A stretch of DNA of 64,000 nt, taken from positions 434,001 through 498,000 of the forward strand of contig VWRR01000010.1 in the NCBI GenBank assembly GCA_013995675.1. The letters run 5' to 3'. Under the pieces are notes generated by a model. That model searched no databases. It was not told the DNA's origin and worked only from the letters and a program-made list of their open reading frames with translations. This stretch comes from Cyanidiococcus yangmingshanensis. Lineage: Eukaryota > Rhodophyta > Bangiophyceae > Cyanidiales > Cyanidiaceae. Shown in pieces: positions 41,160 through 51,720 of this stretch. Position 1 is the first letter of the stretch. Each line of letters opens with the position of its first letter. Made by a program: the position numbers and the translations under genes.

Positions 41160-42217
41160 TCAAGCACAATACGATGAGAAGAGATCCGAGTCTTCTTGTG
41201 CAGTGCCGGCAAGAGAAGACATTTCTTGCTGAGATGAGGGCGGTTCCCAACGCAGCTCAAACAGTTCTGGCGGTGGTGACGATCCCATCGACGGACATGG
41301 AATCGAAACGGAGGGAAAACGCGCCTTCATCGTGAGCTGCGGCGATTTGGAAGAACTTTGTGGCTCTGGTTCAACAAAGCCAGGCTCCTCATCTAAATCA
41401 TCATGAGGACTTTCAGTATGGTTACGTGGTTGCGCTGATCTATTGATGCGAAATACAGCAGCCGACTCACGCAGGCGTTTGGAGCTACACTCGGTCCCGG
41501 TTGCGAGTTCAAAGCGAAACAGCCTATGTGCGATCTCTTGAAGCTCGTTTCCTATCAGCCTCGCCTCCGATCTCTCTCGTTCAGACTGTCCAGATCTTAC
41601 CCGACCTGTCGTCGGGGCGGTACCTTTTAAGGGCAGGTCTATGGGATCCTGAAGCAGAGCTCCTCGAATCACTCTCAACAGAAACATTCCACGTAAACTT
41701 CTTTTCACGCATAGCTGCCGCGACAGAGCTGCTACTAAGTTTAGCACTCACAGTGGGTGATGCACTCGTCTTCAAGACGAGCTTACAAGGGAGAGTTCTT
41801 GTCGGATAATCATTTCCAGCATAACCTTGCAAGCAGTCGAGTGTCGCTCCTTGCAAGTTGTTCAGAAAGTTCTCAATCATAGTAAACTGGTTGGGCCGTT
41901 TCGCTCCACTGCGGGAACGACACGATGATGCCTGTTCTTGACGCACCGGTGAGGAGCTCTTGACTAGATGCAGTTCAGACAGATGTTTTTCACAAAATGC
42001 GAACGGTAAGAGCGGCTTGAGCGCCTTAAAAGTGCTCTCCTGGGCCCTGCAAAAAGTTCGGGACGAAGTAGGCACTGTCTTGGGCTTCGCGAGTTGGACC
42101 AGCGCAGATGCGACTAAACCACGATTCAAAGCATGGCTCGCGAACAACGAATTCGAAGCAATGAGCGTTTTGACGGAGACAGATCCATTGTTGCCCAAGT
42201 TCGCACGTCTTACTCAT
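41160..42217 (-). CDS. Unrecognised Ser/Arg-rich protein, frames displaced
   Basis: Two long overlapping minus frames (42198 to 41581 and 41747 to 41160) look like one gene of about 350 residues. The first has no ATG of its own. The only nearby ATG (42217, MSKTCELG) is in the preceding frame and would join it if one G of a GGG run near 42195 were extra. The second change, near 41590, is again one extra base (DDRSG on one side, SERERSEARLIGNELQEIAH on the other). The product is Ser/Arg/Glu-rich with a predicted helix (LIGNELQEIAHRLFRFELA) and an acidic segment (DDLDEEPGFVEPEPQ). No named domain is seen. A disordered nuclear protein would fit. Confidence 0.45.
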
Positions 42218-42467
42218 CGACTCTCTTCAGGGGCCGTGTTGGGAAACCCTGCTGGTATAGTTGGTTTCATCGTTTCGAAAGAGTGGCAGGCATGCCTGTG
42301 GATATTAGGCGAAGCGAACAGTCTGCTGCTAAGGTGCTTGTCAAGGCAGTGCGGCAGGTTCGACACCAAGATTTCCTGTCTGAGCCGAAGACGATTTCGA
42401 GCAGTGAATTGTGCTACTTCATTGGCATACGATATTTGGTTCCAAAAAATCTCGGAAACAGAGAGAA
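42218..42467. other. Region between divergent genes
   Basis: A plus-strand frame from 42133 to 42615 covers this stretch and has some coding character, but it is not in frame with the permease. It may be 5' UTR or an upstream exon of the TauE gene. Confidence 0.35.
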
Positions 42468-43476
42468 ATGCTGCTTAAAATCCCCGAAAAGAGAGTTCGA
42501 TCTCTCTCCTATCAAAGAGACACTCTCCCCAAGCTCGTACGCGATCCTATATGGAATCGCTTTGATAAGAGAACGGATTTATTTTTCAAAGACAGGAGAA
42601 GAAACTTGTCCATGAGTATGAAGGTTCCAGCAATTGCGGTGAAACTTGCCCTTTCCATGGCGGTCGGTTTCTTGGCAGGATTTCTCGGTTCTCTTATCGG
42701 CGTGGGGGGCGGTATTATCATGACGCCGCTGTTAACAAGCCTTGTCGGTCTTTCGCAGCACCGGGCCCATGGGACATCGCTTGTTGCAGGTATCATTAAG
42801 TTCTATCACAGGCGCATTGGCGTATTATCGCGGGCATGCCCTAGAGCCTGTCGCTGCTCTAATTGTAACCGTTGGCGCTCTACTTACTGTTAGTGCTGGT
42901 GCAGCATGGAGCAGCCGCGTCGATGGAAATCAACTCCGAAAGTATTTCGGAGTGTTTGTCATGTTCGCTGGAGTGCTAAGCTTTCTCAAGTGCCTCTCAT
43001 ACGTGCGCGCCTCAACCATGAATTTGTCGACCGAAGGGAATACTCAACTGTTCCACAATACGCAGGGACATCATTACAGCTTAGGGTTTGCCTTGACAAT
43101 TGGCGTTGTTGGCTGCATCGCAGGTTTCCTCTCTGGTCTCATGGGAGTAGGAGGCGGCACCATCGTAGTGCCAGTACTATCTTTAGTCGGGGGATTTAGC
43201 CAGCGAGCGGCTCAGGGGACTGCCCTTATGGCAATGGTCTTGCCGGCGATGGCCGGATCCATTACGCACTGGAGACTTGGCCATGTGCAGAGCGAACTCC
43301 TTTTAGGCTTGCTGACTGGCGTCTCGCTGGGCTCTTGGTTCGGTGGCGGAGTCGCACTTCGGCTCCCATACATTCGCTTGCTTCAAGTGAGTTCATTGCT
43401 TTTCGTCTTGATCGGGGCGCGCATTATTGTTACAGCAAATTCCAGCTCGTCGAAACTGCACCAAAGCCGAGAGTGA
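42468..43476 (+). CDS. TauE/SafE-family permease
   Basis: This is a membrane protein of the sulfite/sulfonate exporter (TauE/SafE, DUF81) family. The two inverted halves each carry the glycine motif: GFLGSLIGVGGGIIMTPLLT and GFLSGLMGVGGGTIVVPVLS, followed by QHRAHGTSLVAG and QRAAQGTALMAM. The frame changes near 42790 just after GTSLVAG, through one extra base at GG. The next frame continues SLSSITGALAYYRGHA as expected. I list the longest ATG (42468), but ATG 42612 (MSMKVPAIAVKLALSMAVG) is just before helix 1 and also likely. About eight helices are visible. Many such proteins transport sulfite or thiosulfate; the substrate and direction here are unknown. The stop at 43476 is clear. Confidence 0.85.
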
Positions 43477-44124
43477 GACAGAGATTGAGGAATTCTGCAG
43501 CCAGCGTCCTGCAGCGCGCGTTCCGTTGCCCAACTGCATGAATTGCCGTGAGATAAAACTGGGACAGTTCACGAACTTTCTGTTCGTGTTCGTCCCAGGA
43601 CAATTCTTTGAAGTTTTCTCTTTTCTCTTCTCTATGCCGATCCTCCTAGACTTTAACTCAAACTTCCTTTGTCGGGGCAATGATTGCAGCTTTTTTGTAA
43701 AGTCCAAACGCGAATTCTCCGAGCTGTTTAAAATCGCCTGAACGCTGTGGAATGCTGTGATAAACGACTTTGCGATCGAGTAAAGGAGGTCATTGCAGCA
43801 GAATTCAGGAGTACAAACAAAGATAAACAGATCCTTGAGAAAATTTCCTGTCAGATCTCAAGCGTCGAAAGCATAGTCGTTCGCGTCAGAAATGTTGCGC
43901 AAAATGTTCTCTGATAGTAGACTCTATCAAATAGCAGCACGACGTCTGATCGTCGAGATCAACGCACTGGAGCCTCCGCAGATGTGCTATCTCCCAATCG
44001 AGCCCACGAAGAGATTCTTTTACCTTGAGTTCGGCAGTCGGCAACTCCAGCACATCATGAAACTCAGCGCTTACAGTTAACTTTGGCACTTTTCAATCAT
44101 AGCAAAGTCTTCCTCTTATAAAGA
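43477..44124. other. AT-richer spacer
   Basis: About 650 bases with no supported gene or RNA. Confidence 0.5.
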
Positions 44125-44763
44125 GTGCATGCCACGGGGAGCTTTCAAAAAAGAAGCGGAATTTCTACAGAGCGGGGCTGGTCTCGCGAGAAACCCCCTT
44201 CAATACAGCCTTATCTGTTGCAAAGAAGCAATTTTAGCCTAGGAAAACGTCACGAATTCAAGTGTCGAAAGGACATAAGTCAGTTTGAAAATCTTCTTTT
44301 TCTTGTCACTTGTCTGCGAGGTATGCGGGAACGTGAACCATTTTTTCTGCCCAAGGAGCTTTCAGAGCTAGAATCGGAACTTGTTCGCTTTGAACTCGCA
44401 ACAAGGGGCTCACATTTTTCGGCGGCTCGCGCAGAAATTTTAACCTTATGTAGAAAGGTTCATGTGAAGGAAATGCGTTTTAGGCTGACTTTGCCAACGC
44501 ACACAAAGCCAGAGTTGGCGTCTCTTCCTAGGAACCAATCTCTTCGGCTTCGCCCCAACTGTTTAGACGCCGCCGCTTTCGCTCTTCAGGTTGCTCACAT
44601 CCGGTTGTGGCGCCAAAACGCTTGCGCCGCAGTTCTTCTCCCTAGTGGCGTTTCGTGTGAAAATGCTGGGGCCGAACTCAACCAGCACGCTTTCTTGCGG
44701 TGGAGCAACTCATGGAAAGCGCACAGGGGCTCCAGATCCGAGAGAGATCATGGCGATGGATAA
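44125..44763 (+). CDS. Unrecognised protein or 5' part of the next gene
   Basis: This 212-residue frame starts at 44125. A better start may be the internal ATG before REREPFFLPKELSELESELV (about 44322). The middle is helical and charged (VRFELATRGSHFSAARAEIL, LCRKVHVKEMRFRL). No domain is recognised. It overlaps the following frame (44591 onward), and the offset is one extra base, the same direction as the displaced frames elsewhere in the window. The two frames may therefore be one gene. Evidence is not strong either way. Confidence 0.35.
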   Translation: MHATGSFQKRSGISTERGWSREKPPSIQPYLLQRSNFSLGKRHEFKCRKDISQFENLLFLVTCLRGMREREPFFLPKELSELESELVRFELATRGSHFSAARAEILTLCRKVHVKEMRFRLTLPTHTKPELASLPRNQSLRLRPNCLDAAAFALQVAHIRLWRQNACAAVLLPSGVSCENAGAELNQHAFLRWSNSWKAHRGSRSERDHGDG

Positions 44764-45358
44764 TTTGGGTGAAGATGAGGCTTTCGAAGCCAAGTTCGAG
44801 ACAACTAACTTCTGCGCTTCCGCCTCTGCCGAGGGTAGCCGCTCCACAACAGAGCAAAGCGCGACCTCGTCGACGATGCCACTGGAGCGTTTGATTAAAC
44901 TAACGGAGCAGACGTCTCATCAAGAGGCGCAGGATCATAAGCCGCCTGATCGAGCCATACCCCCAGCGATGTCACGCTTGGCGGAAAAGTATATTCTCGA
45001 GGCGTTCGGACTCGTGGAGGAGCTCATTGGTTGCGCCCGACACGTCCTGAAAGCAGGACCTAGTTCGGTGCATGTTCCGCAATTTCGTGACAGTGATCAA
45101 GCTTCAACTGTCGAAGGCAAGTTGGCCGCATACGGAGCCGGCTGCGTCGTCGTCGGCGCTACGAGTCAGGACGCTGCATTCAAAAGGCTCGCTGAAGCCT
45201 TCTGCGCAACGTATCAACAGCGAGACCTTGCTCTAGCGAAATTCTGTGCGGAGCGGCTCATGATCTGCATTCCTGGGGGCATCATTCCAGAGCGAAGCTC
45301 GAAACTAAGGGGCATATTAGAAGACATACAGCGACATAAGCAAGCCTATTTTCTCTGA
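44750..45358 (+). CDS. Unrecognised helical protein
   Basis: ATG 44750 (MAMDNLGEDEAFEAKFE) gives 202 residues; the frame is open further upstream to 44591 without a better start. The first 75 residues are Ser/Thr-rich. Residues about 75-200 form several helices (LAEKYILEAFGLVEELIGCA, AAFKRLAEAFCATYQQRDLA, KFCAERLMICIPGGI) with the look of a folded helical domain. I cannot name it. It ends 16 bases before the ATG of the CAF-1 gene on the same strand, so transcripts may be very close. Confidence 0.5.
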   Translation: MAMDNLGEDEAFEAKFETTNFCASASAEGSRSTTEQSATSSTMPLERLIKLTEQTSHQEAQDHKPPDRAIPPAMSRLAEKYILEAFGLVEELIGCARHVLKAGPSSVHVPQFRDSDQASTVEGKLAAYGAGCVVVGATSQDAAFKRLAEAFCATYQQRDLALAKFCAERLMICIPGGIIPERSSKLRGILEDIQRHKQAYFL

Positions 45359-45374
45359 AGCGTCCGAGGCAGTT

Positions 45375-47438
45375 ATGCCAGAGATGGGCCAGTTTGGGTC
45401 CCTTTTCGATGCACTGTGTTGTGGAACGCACCAGATTTTCTTATTTGAGGTGGTTGACCCTACGATCATGACGGAGACGCCGAACTCTTTGCCTAATGCA
45501 ACCAACACGAATCAAGCGTCGCTTCTGGATGGGAAATGCCGAAAAATCCTCTTTGCGGAGATCCAGAAGCGAATCGATTTCTGTTTAAGCGTGGTCCAAC
45601 ATGCTCTAGATACAAAATTTTCGTCTCTCGTGCGGAAATCCCAAACCATCGATACAATCATTTCTCGTGATGATCGGCTTAGGAGACGCATAGAACGAAG
45701 ACGAGAGAGTCTTCAAAGATCACGCAATCAAAAGGCGCAGGCTGAATCCCGTCAAAACTCTGCAGCGAAGGGGTCGAGATCCATGCGACATCAAAGTCCC
45801 GCATGCACCATCGATGCTGAGAGACAGGTTTGCATGGATACAACTGATCCAACGCCAAAATCTTCGCCTCTTGAACGTCGAGGGAAAAAACGTCATTCGC
45901 AGCGTCCAGAAACTGACTCTGAAAGCGAAAGTGTCAGGCGCTCAGCGAGCGTTTTATATCGCTTTCTGCGACGCCGACCAGAATCAGAGCGCAGCATGAA
46001 AATTCTGAGTGATGATAATGCAAACGGTGTGAACAACTCTCGCGAAGCGCTTAGAACGTTGTCTCCAAACGGGGCGGATACTCAAAGTGATCGAGATTGC
46101 AGGGCAATGGTGAGTGTCTCGAACGCAGTCTGGGATCCTGATGCTTGTCGCGCCCCACGCTTGCGGCTAAGCATGGCGATGGACATACAGATAGCTGCTT
46201 TACGGATGCTTAATCCGGATCATGTACCCAATTCTCTGGATGCTTTACAAAATCTCTGCGATTTATTGGAAGAGCTAAGACAGATGAAGAAAACATGTCT
46301 CGTCTGCGTGTTCTTGCAACGCTGGTCTCGCGGGGCTACATTCGCTATCGCTGGACGCCGCCTCTTGAGCCCCAAGGATATTGCAATGATAGACGCAGGT
46401 ATAATGAAGGTGAAATTTCAAGTTGCAGACGAGAAAATCGATTCGAGCACATTGGAGCGGGTATGGAATGTTCTGCGAAAGAAGCACATCGTCAATTTCT
46501 CGTCCATTTCGGGGCGAATAGTGAAACCTGGCTATCGCTACTTGCATTTCGAAGAAAACAATCGACCGCCATACTATGGTCCATGGCCACTTCTTCGGCA
46601 AATTGAGCGAATTCGTCCCCGTGCGCCGTTTGCGATCCTCGATAGCGATCTCATTGATTATGACTGTGATAGCGATGCTGATTGGGAGGACGAAGGCTGC
46701 GGGGAAGATCTTTCGTCATGCTCCTGTGACGAAGTTGCAGAAAACAGTAGCAGCTCCATTGAAGATGGAACGGGGAGCGAGGCGGACGCGGAGTTCATCG
46801 ACGACGGTCATGAACTCTCTGAAACTGAGAGTTATCACACAGGGAGCCAAGATGATGCCTTGCAAGGAAAATGCAGACTCCCGTTAACGGAATCGCATGA
46901 AGCGCGCTTGCTTCCTGATGAGAACCGGTCCCCGTCGTCACCCGCCAACCATCAGCCGAAACTCATTCAACGGTTTATCACGGGGATCCAGTACGAGATC
47001 AAATCCGAAAGCGTACTCAATCAGTTCAAAGTAATCCCATGTATCTCGGCACCAACTGAGTTGTATATTGAGGAACCAGACATGCCTTCAACCAAAGCAT
47101 CTCCGCTTCGCACCCCAACCAAGGGGGAAAGTGCAACACCTCATCATCATGAAAGGTTCGTTGAAAAGAAACAGGACCCAGCCGCAAAAGCAACTACGCA
47201 CTTGAACATATGGTCAGCTTTCCAGAGGGTCGTCCCCAAGAGAGCACGCCGTGCTGACCCGTTTGATGACACGAAAAATGAGATAGACGCAAACAATGAG
47301 GAAGTGATATCCCGACTGCGCGAAGCAGATGCTTGGAGGCTTGAGCCCTCGACCGCAGGGGGCCTTAGAAACCCTCAATCCGATAACCCCACCGCTTTCG
47401 GGCACGATCAAGAGCTCATAGAGCCTCGCGATTTATAA
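45375..47438 (+). CDS. CHAF1A: Chromatin assembly factor 1 large subunit (CAF-1 p150/FAS1/Cac1)
   Basis: CAF-1 deposits H3-H4 behind replication forks; the large subunit binds PCNA, histones and DNA. ATG 45375 gives 687 residues. Residues about 80-130 are a basic KER-like helix (RRRIERRRESLQRSRNQKAQ). The diagnostic acidic middle is at residues about 388-480: YLHFEENNRPPYYGPWPLLR, then LIDYDCDSDADWEDEGCGED and a long acidic run, then EADAEFIDDGHELSETE. This matches the conserved H-ENxRP-YxGTW and (D/E)Y-xDSDxEWEEEE motifs. The C-terminal 200 residues may include the winged-helix end (FITGIQYEIKSESVLN). The gene is intact and single-exon. Confidence 0.93.
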   Translation: MPEMGQFGSLFDALCCGTHQIFLFEVVDPTIMTETPNSLPNATNTNQASLLDGKCRKILFAEIQKRIDFCLSVVQHALDTKFSSLVRKSQTIDTIISRDDRLRRRIERRRESLQRSRNQKAQAESRQNSAAKGSRSMRHQSPACTIDAERQVCMDTTDPTPKSSPLERRGKKRHSQRPETDSESESVRRSASVLYRFLRRRPESERSMKILSDDNANGVNNSREALRTLSPNGADTQSDRDCRAMVSVSNAVWDPDACRAPRLRLSMAMDIQIAALRMLNPDHVPNSLDALQNLCDLLEELRQMKKTCLVCVFLQRWSRGATFAIAGRRLLSPKDIAMIDAGIMKVKFQVADEKIDSSTLERVWNVLRKKHIVNFSSISGRIVKPGYRYLHFEENNRPPYYGPWPLLRQIERIRPRAPFAILDSDLIDYDCDSDADWEDEGCGEDLSSCSCDEVAENSSSSIEDGTGSEADAEFIDDGHELSETESYHTGSQDDALQGKCRLPLTESHEARLLPDENRSPSSPANHQPKLIQRFITGIQYEIKSESVLNQFKVIPCISAPTELYIEEPDMPSTKASPLRTPTKGESATPHHHERFVEKKQDPAAKATTHLNIWSAFQRVVPKRARRADPFDDTKNEIDANNEEVISRLREADAWRLEPSTAGGLRNPQSDNPTAFGHDQELIEPRDL

Positions 47439-48393
47439 AGTGTGGATCGAAATCCGAATTGCTGGATTCGACGGTGGCCCAAAACGTGACCCGCATGTAA
47501 CTGAGCACAAATCACCAAAGTGTGCGGTTTTACCAGGATTGCAATCTGCGGAAGAAAAGCTAAGCTTCTTTATCCCCAGGCTTGGCGATGGCACCATTGC
47601 GTTGAAAATCCTTATGCTGACAACATCGAATCAGAGAAGAGCTCCGGCGGTATTCAGGCAAATCAAGCTGTCTAAAACGCATCAACGTTCTGCAGAAACT
47701 AGCATCGTACCCGCCTGGGTCTATCCCTCCCCAACATGTGCCGTTTTCGGTCCCCGATATCTCGTGGTACCTATTCCATTCTTCTGCAGATTCTACACTG
47801 CAATCTTCATTTTGGAGCTCCCGGATGAGACGAAACGGAGTTCCTCTCTATTTTCTGGGTATTTTGGTGAAGCACGCAAGTAATTCGCACAGATAAATCA
47901 TTTTCGGGATGCGTGAACCGTTGAAGAAAAGTTTTGAAAACCCATTTTGCACTTTTTAGGCATTTTTGGTGTGTTCCCAGTCATAATTATATTGGTCTAG
48001 TCGTTTTTCTTCAACTTTGATGGGTCCCAGTGTCAGCGTTACGCAAATTTCACGTGTTCAAGCGCCTTTGCAGTATCTCGGCTGTCCACAGGGCCACGAC
48101 ACATCAAGCCCGCTTCCCCATCCTCCTTAAGTTCCATCTATTCTCTTTGAGAAGAATTTGTTACCTCCAAACGCTACCGAGAGAGACACCTTTTCATTAT
48201 ATTCAGTACCACTCCAGCTCAGATGCAATAACGTTTCGGCTAAAAGCTGGCTGAACGAGATCGGAACCGTTTCGGTTGCGCGACGTCGCGGGGTGTGCGC
48301 TGAGGGATTTTATGCGCTCATCCTCGTATTACCGTCAACTGACTGTTTTCGGCCAGCTTCCCTCGAACGAGAAGAGGCCGTGGACGGTGGAGA
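47439..48393. other. Spacer between CAF-1 and RecA
   Basis: About 950 bases without a convincing gene. The frame 47440-47883 begins with GTG directly after the CAF-1 stop and has no domain. Confidence 0.45.
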
Positions 48394-49671
48394 ATGTTTG
48401 TTCCGTTTCTTATCAAGGGGCTACCTAGTAGTGGTCAAACTTTATTGAACGCCCAGCGAGCTATCTTCGGAGAGCGCTGCCGGAAACTGAGCAGGCAACG
48501 TTTGGGGGCGGCCTCCGTGAAGGCCCAGGATGCTGATGCACCCGAGCTTCCCTCAACTGCACCGCGGGCAAACGAACGAAGTAGCGCATCTACAAGTAAG
48601 AATAGCTTAGTGGAAGATGCTGCGGCGAAAGTGCGGTCTTTGCGCCAGGTCCTAGACCAAATCGAGAAAACGCACGGTCGAGGTTCTATCATGCGCCTAG
48701 GAGAGATCGACCGAATGCGTGTAGAGACGACGCCATCCGGTTCTTTGACGGTGGACGTTGCCCTCGGTGGTGGCTACCCTCGGGGACGTCTGGTGGAAAT
48801 CTACGGACCCGAATCATCCGGGAAAACGACGCTCGCTTTGCATGCCATCGCTGAGGTTCAAAGACGCGGTGGTGTAGCAGCTTTCGTTGATGCGGAACAT
48901 GCTTTGGACCCGCAGTATGCCGCATCGCTCGGATGCTGCACAGACGACTTGCTCGTTTCTCAGCCTGACACAGGAGAGATGGCCCTGGAAATTGTCGATC
49001 AGCTGGTTCGCTCTGCTGCGGTCGATCTCGTGGTTGTCGACTCTGTTGCCGCCCTCGTTCCCAAGGCGGAAATCGAGGGCGATATGTATGACAATCAAAT
49101 GGGCCTCCAGGCGAGACTGATGTCAAAGGCTTTGCGCAAAATCGCGGGTTCCATGTCCAAATCGCAGTGCACAGTTATTTTTCTCAACCAGCTGCGGCTG
49201 AAAGTTGGTGTATTCTACGGGAGCCCTGAGGTGACCTCAGGAGGAAATGCCCTCAAGTACTACTCCACTGTGCGCATCGATATTAGGCGGAAAGAGACAT
49301 TGAAGGATAATACTGGCATCATATGCAAAGTGAAAATTGCCAAAAACAAAGTGGCTCCTCCATTTCGAGTCGCATCCATCAAAATACTTTTCGGAAAGGG
49401 CATTGACAAGTTCGGAAGTCTACTCGAAGCCGCCGAGCAAGCCGGCGTCATCGTCCGGAAAGGAACCTGGTATGCGTTTAACGGAGAGCATTTTGCCCAC
49501 GGAAGAGCTGCGGCGGAGCAGCATCTCAAAGATAATCCTGATTTTGCTGATCAACTCGAGACCCTTGTTCGTGACCAACTCTCCAAGATCCCATTGCCCC
49601 GGGAATTTGACGAGGACGGGTTTCATTCTGACGATTTCCCAACCCCTGAAGAGTCAATGCTCGGCATTTAG
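48394..49671 (+). CDS. RECA: Organelle-targeted bacterial-type RecA recombinase
   Basis: RecA forms filaments on single-stranded DNA for homologous repair; eukaryotic bacterial-type copies act in plastids or mitochondria. ATG 48394 gives 425 residues. The first 85 or so residues are Ser/Arg/Ala-rich and look like an organelle leader. The core follows: [15 protein letters not shown], Walker [15 protein letters not shown] (residue about 138), [15 protein letters not shown], Walker [20 protein letters not shown], loop 2 region [20 protein letters not shown] and [13 protein letters not shown]. Catalytic Glu in FVDAEHALD and the QLR segment are present. The C-terminus ends in an acidic tail ([18 protein letters not shown]), like bacterial RecA. 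Plastid is likelier than mitochondrion in algae but is not proven here. Confidence 0.94.
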   Translation: MFVPFLIKGLPSSGQTLLNAQRAIFGERCRKLSRQRLGAASVKAQDADAPELPSTAPRANERSSASTSKNSLVEDAAAKVRSLRQVLDQIEKTHGRGSIMRLGEIDRMRVETTPSGSLTVDVALGGGYPRGRLVEIYGPESSGKTTLALHAIAEVQRRGGVAAFVDAEHALDPQYAASLGCCTDDLLVSQPDTGEMALEIVDQLVRSAAVDLVVVDSVAALVPKAEIEGDMYDNQMGLQARLMSKALRKIAGSMSKSQCTVIFLNQLRLKVGVFYGSPEVTSGGNALKYYSTVRIDIRRKETLKDNTGIICKVKIAKNKVAPPFRVASIKILFGKGIDKFGSLLEAAEQAGVIVRKGTWYAFNGEHFAHGRAAAEQHLKDNPDFADQLETLVRDQLSKIPLPREFDEDGFHSDDFPTPEESMLGI

Positions 49672-50307
49672 ATCTCGCCATGAGATCGACTTGGATCTTG
49701 ATTTGTCATTTCTAAAATCTTCGTATTCCAGATAGGCAGCCAAGGGATCTGCATTCATCACAATAGTATGCGCTTCTTTTCTGCTTCTAAGAGCTAAAAA
49801 AAGCGGTTTTAAGACTATCTTCGGTCTATACAGAGCACCGCTTCAGTGGAGACAATTGGCAAGACGTAAGACGTGAGGGAGGATCGTCCCACGAATGTCT
49901 TTCATAAGCGAGAATCGAGTAATGAGGCCTCTCTATCACTTCGTCTGCAGCCAACGCATCGACCATAATAGCGCTCCTGAAAACATCATTGTCAATCATC
50001 TAAGAGGGTCTAGAATATATCATTCCACTAATTTCCCTAATTGTCCATTTGCAATCGTGGTCTTTATCCCCCGACAAGTGCACGAATCCTCCCCATTGGG
50101 CGATCATCTACGCACCTGTCGACCAGCCGGAAAAGTCTTTTTTCGTCGGCGAATTTCAAGTGAACGATCCAGCAGACATCGGTAGATATGTTTGTTGCTT
50201 CAATAGGATTGGGCAGTTTTCGATATACTTCGTGCTCCCGGGCTCGTTCCCCGCTCGTTTTGCAACCAGGATGCAGGGCGAGGCGGTCCCGACAACCACC
50301 GTTCGTC
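49672..50307. other. Spacer between RecA and NDP kinase
   Basis: About 640 bases. The frame of the NDP kinase is open upstream to ATG 50188, so a 40-residue leader is possible. Otherwise nothing is recognised. Confidence 0.45.
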
Positions 50308-50766
50308 ATGAATCGTCAAGAACGCACGTTTACGGCGATCAAACCAGATGCAGTGCACCGGGGCCTTATTGGGGAAGTAATCAACATATTTGAGCGAAAA
50401 GGCTATAAACTAGTTGGCTTAAAGATGCTTCGTCCGAATAGGCAGCTAGCGGAAGAGCACTATGTCGAACTGCGGGAGAAACCTTTCTTTCCAAAACTTG
50501 TTGAGTTTATTTGCTCTGGACCAGTCATAGCGATGTGTTGGGAAGGTAAAGACGTAGTTCGGACCGCGAGAAAGCTGCTCGGTGCCACGAATCCGCTAGA
50601 AAGCGATCCGGGCACGATCCGGGGTATGTACGGAATCGACATTGGCAGAAACGTTGTCCACAGCTCCGACGCCGTCTTGACCGCGGAACGGGAAATCCGG
50701 CTTTGGTTTGCCGAACATGAACTTGTTGATTGGGACCCAACCGTAACTTGCTGGATATACGAATGA
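50308..50766 (+). CDS. NDK: Nucleoside diphosphate kinase
   Basis: NDP kinase balances NTP pools through a phosphohistidine. ATG 50308 gives 152 residues, the standard length. A longer start at 50188 would add 40 Arg/Ser-rich residues and could give an organelle form. Motifs are [58 protein letters not shown] and [20 protein letters not shown]. The catalytic His is residue 118 in NVVHSSDA. The usual Gly after it (HGSD) is Ser here. The C-terminal [11 protein letters not shown] matches the group I family end. Confidence 0.95.
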   Translation: MNRQERTFTAIKPDAVHRGLIGEVINIFERKGYKLVGLKMLRPNRQLAEEHYVELREKPFFPKLVEFICSGPVIAMCWEGKDVVRTARKLLGATNPLESDPGTIRGMYGIDIGRNVVHSSDAVLTAEREIRLWFAEHELVDWDPTVTCWIYE

Positions 50767-51720
50767 GACGAAGCGCAATTTTGTTCTGGAATGTAGATGC
50801 GACGGTTTCCTGTGATATTGAAAACGGGGGACTTTGAGATGACTGGGGATAGTATATCAGAGATCCATCTTGATTTGCGCTTTTGAGCTCCCCTTAGGCA
50901 GAAAGGTCGCCAGTAAAGCGAGTATTCATTAAACCAGAGAATTGGGAACGCTTGGCTGCGTAATCCGAATGAATTCAACCATCCCAAAGAATTCGAATGC
51001 ACCTTATTGTTCATGATTCGAGCTCTATGGACGCTACGTGTTGGACACACCCGGAGGACACTCGGATATGAACCTTGAGTTGATGCCATTCCTCATGCGC
51101 TCTCGCAAGCTCGAATTGGCATAGTCCAGGATTTACATCTTTTTGAACACCGTAAGCTTTTGAACCCTTCGATGGAAGCAACTTGCTGGTTTCAAAGCGA
51201 ATGTCGCGGCGGCGTCTTTGCCAAGACTCTCCAATGCTCGAAATGGGCATACTCCAATTGGTGACAACCAAATAGTAGATTCCATACGTTAGACAGTGCC
51301 GAACCGTGCTGCCCCAGACTGACCCGCGTAAGGTTTTAACTGATGCGACTGGGAAGCGTTACCCAGCAGTACTCTTGATGTTTTTGGTGGCCGAACTAGA
51401 ACATGTTGGACCAGTGTCAAGCTAAGCCGAAAACAAGAGTCACGTCGACTCGAACCCATGGGGCGTGCATCCAAAGTTAATAACCGATAAAATTCCGATT
51501 TATTGATACAGAAAATGAACTTTACCCATTCTTCTGACCTTTCGAGAAGCTCGCGTATACGCAAACTAGGGAGATGACCTTCTGATTCGCATCTAATATC
51601 CAATGCAAGGACAGAAAACTCATTCATGAGAGGGCAATAACCAAATTGAATTCTTTTCCGTTCTTGTCCTACGAGATACGGGATCTGAAGGAAACCGATT
51701 ACAGAACCGAGCTACCCTGG
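50767..51720. other. Spacer with possible displaced ORFs
   Basis: Minus frames 51289-51627 (ATG, MNEFSVLALDIRCESEGHL) and 51011-51271 have some coding character and lie downstream of AC40. They could be pieces of one small unrecognised gene, with the second reading open from about 51293 (YGIYYLVVTNWSMPISSIGE). No domain is seen, so I do not call a CDS. Confidence 0.35.

Noticed and set aside
42770-42830. A 22-base mini-intron (gtatc...cacag) in the TauE gene
   Set aside because: It would restore the frame and has GT-AG ends, but 22 bases is below the size of nearly all spliceosomal introns, and comparable introns do not explain the other frame changes. A single extra base explains all of them.
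47440-47883. 147-residue frame after CAF-1
   Set aside because: It begins with GTG immediately after the CAF-1 stop; no motif and poor composition.
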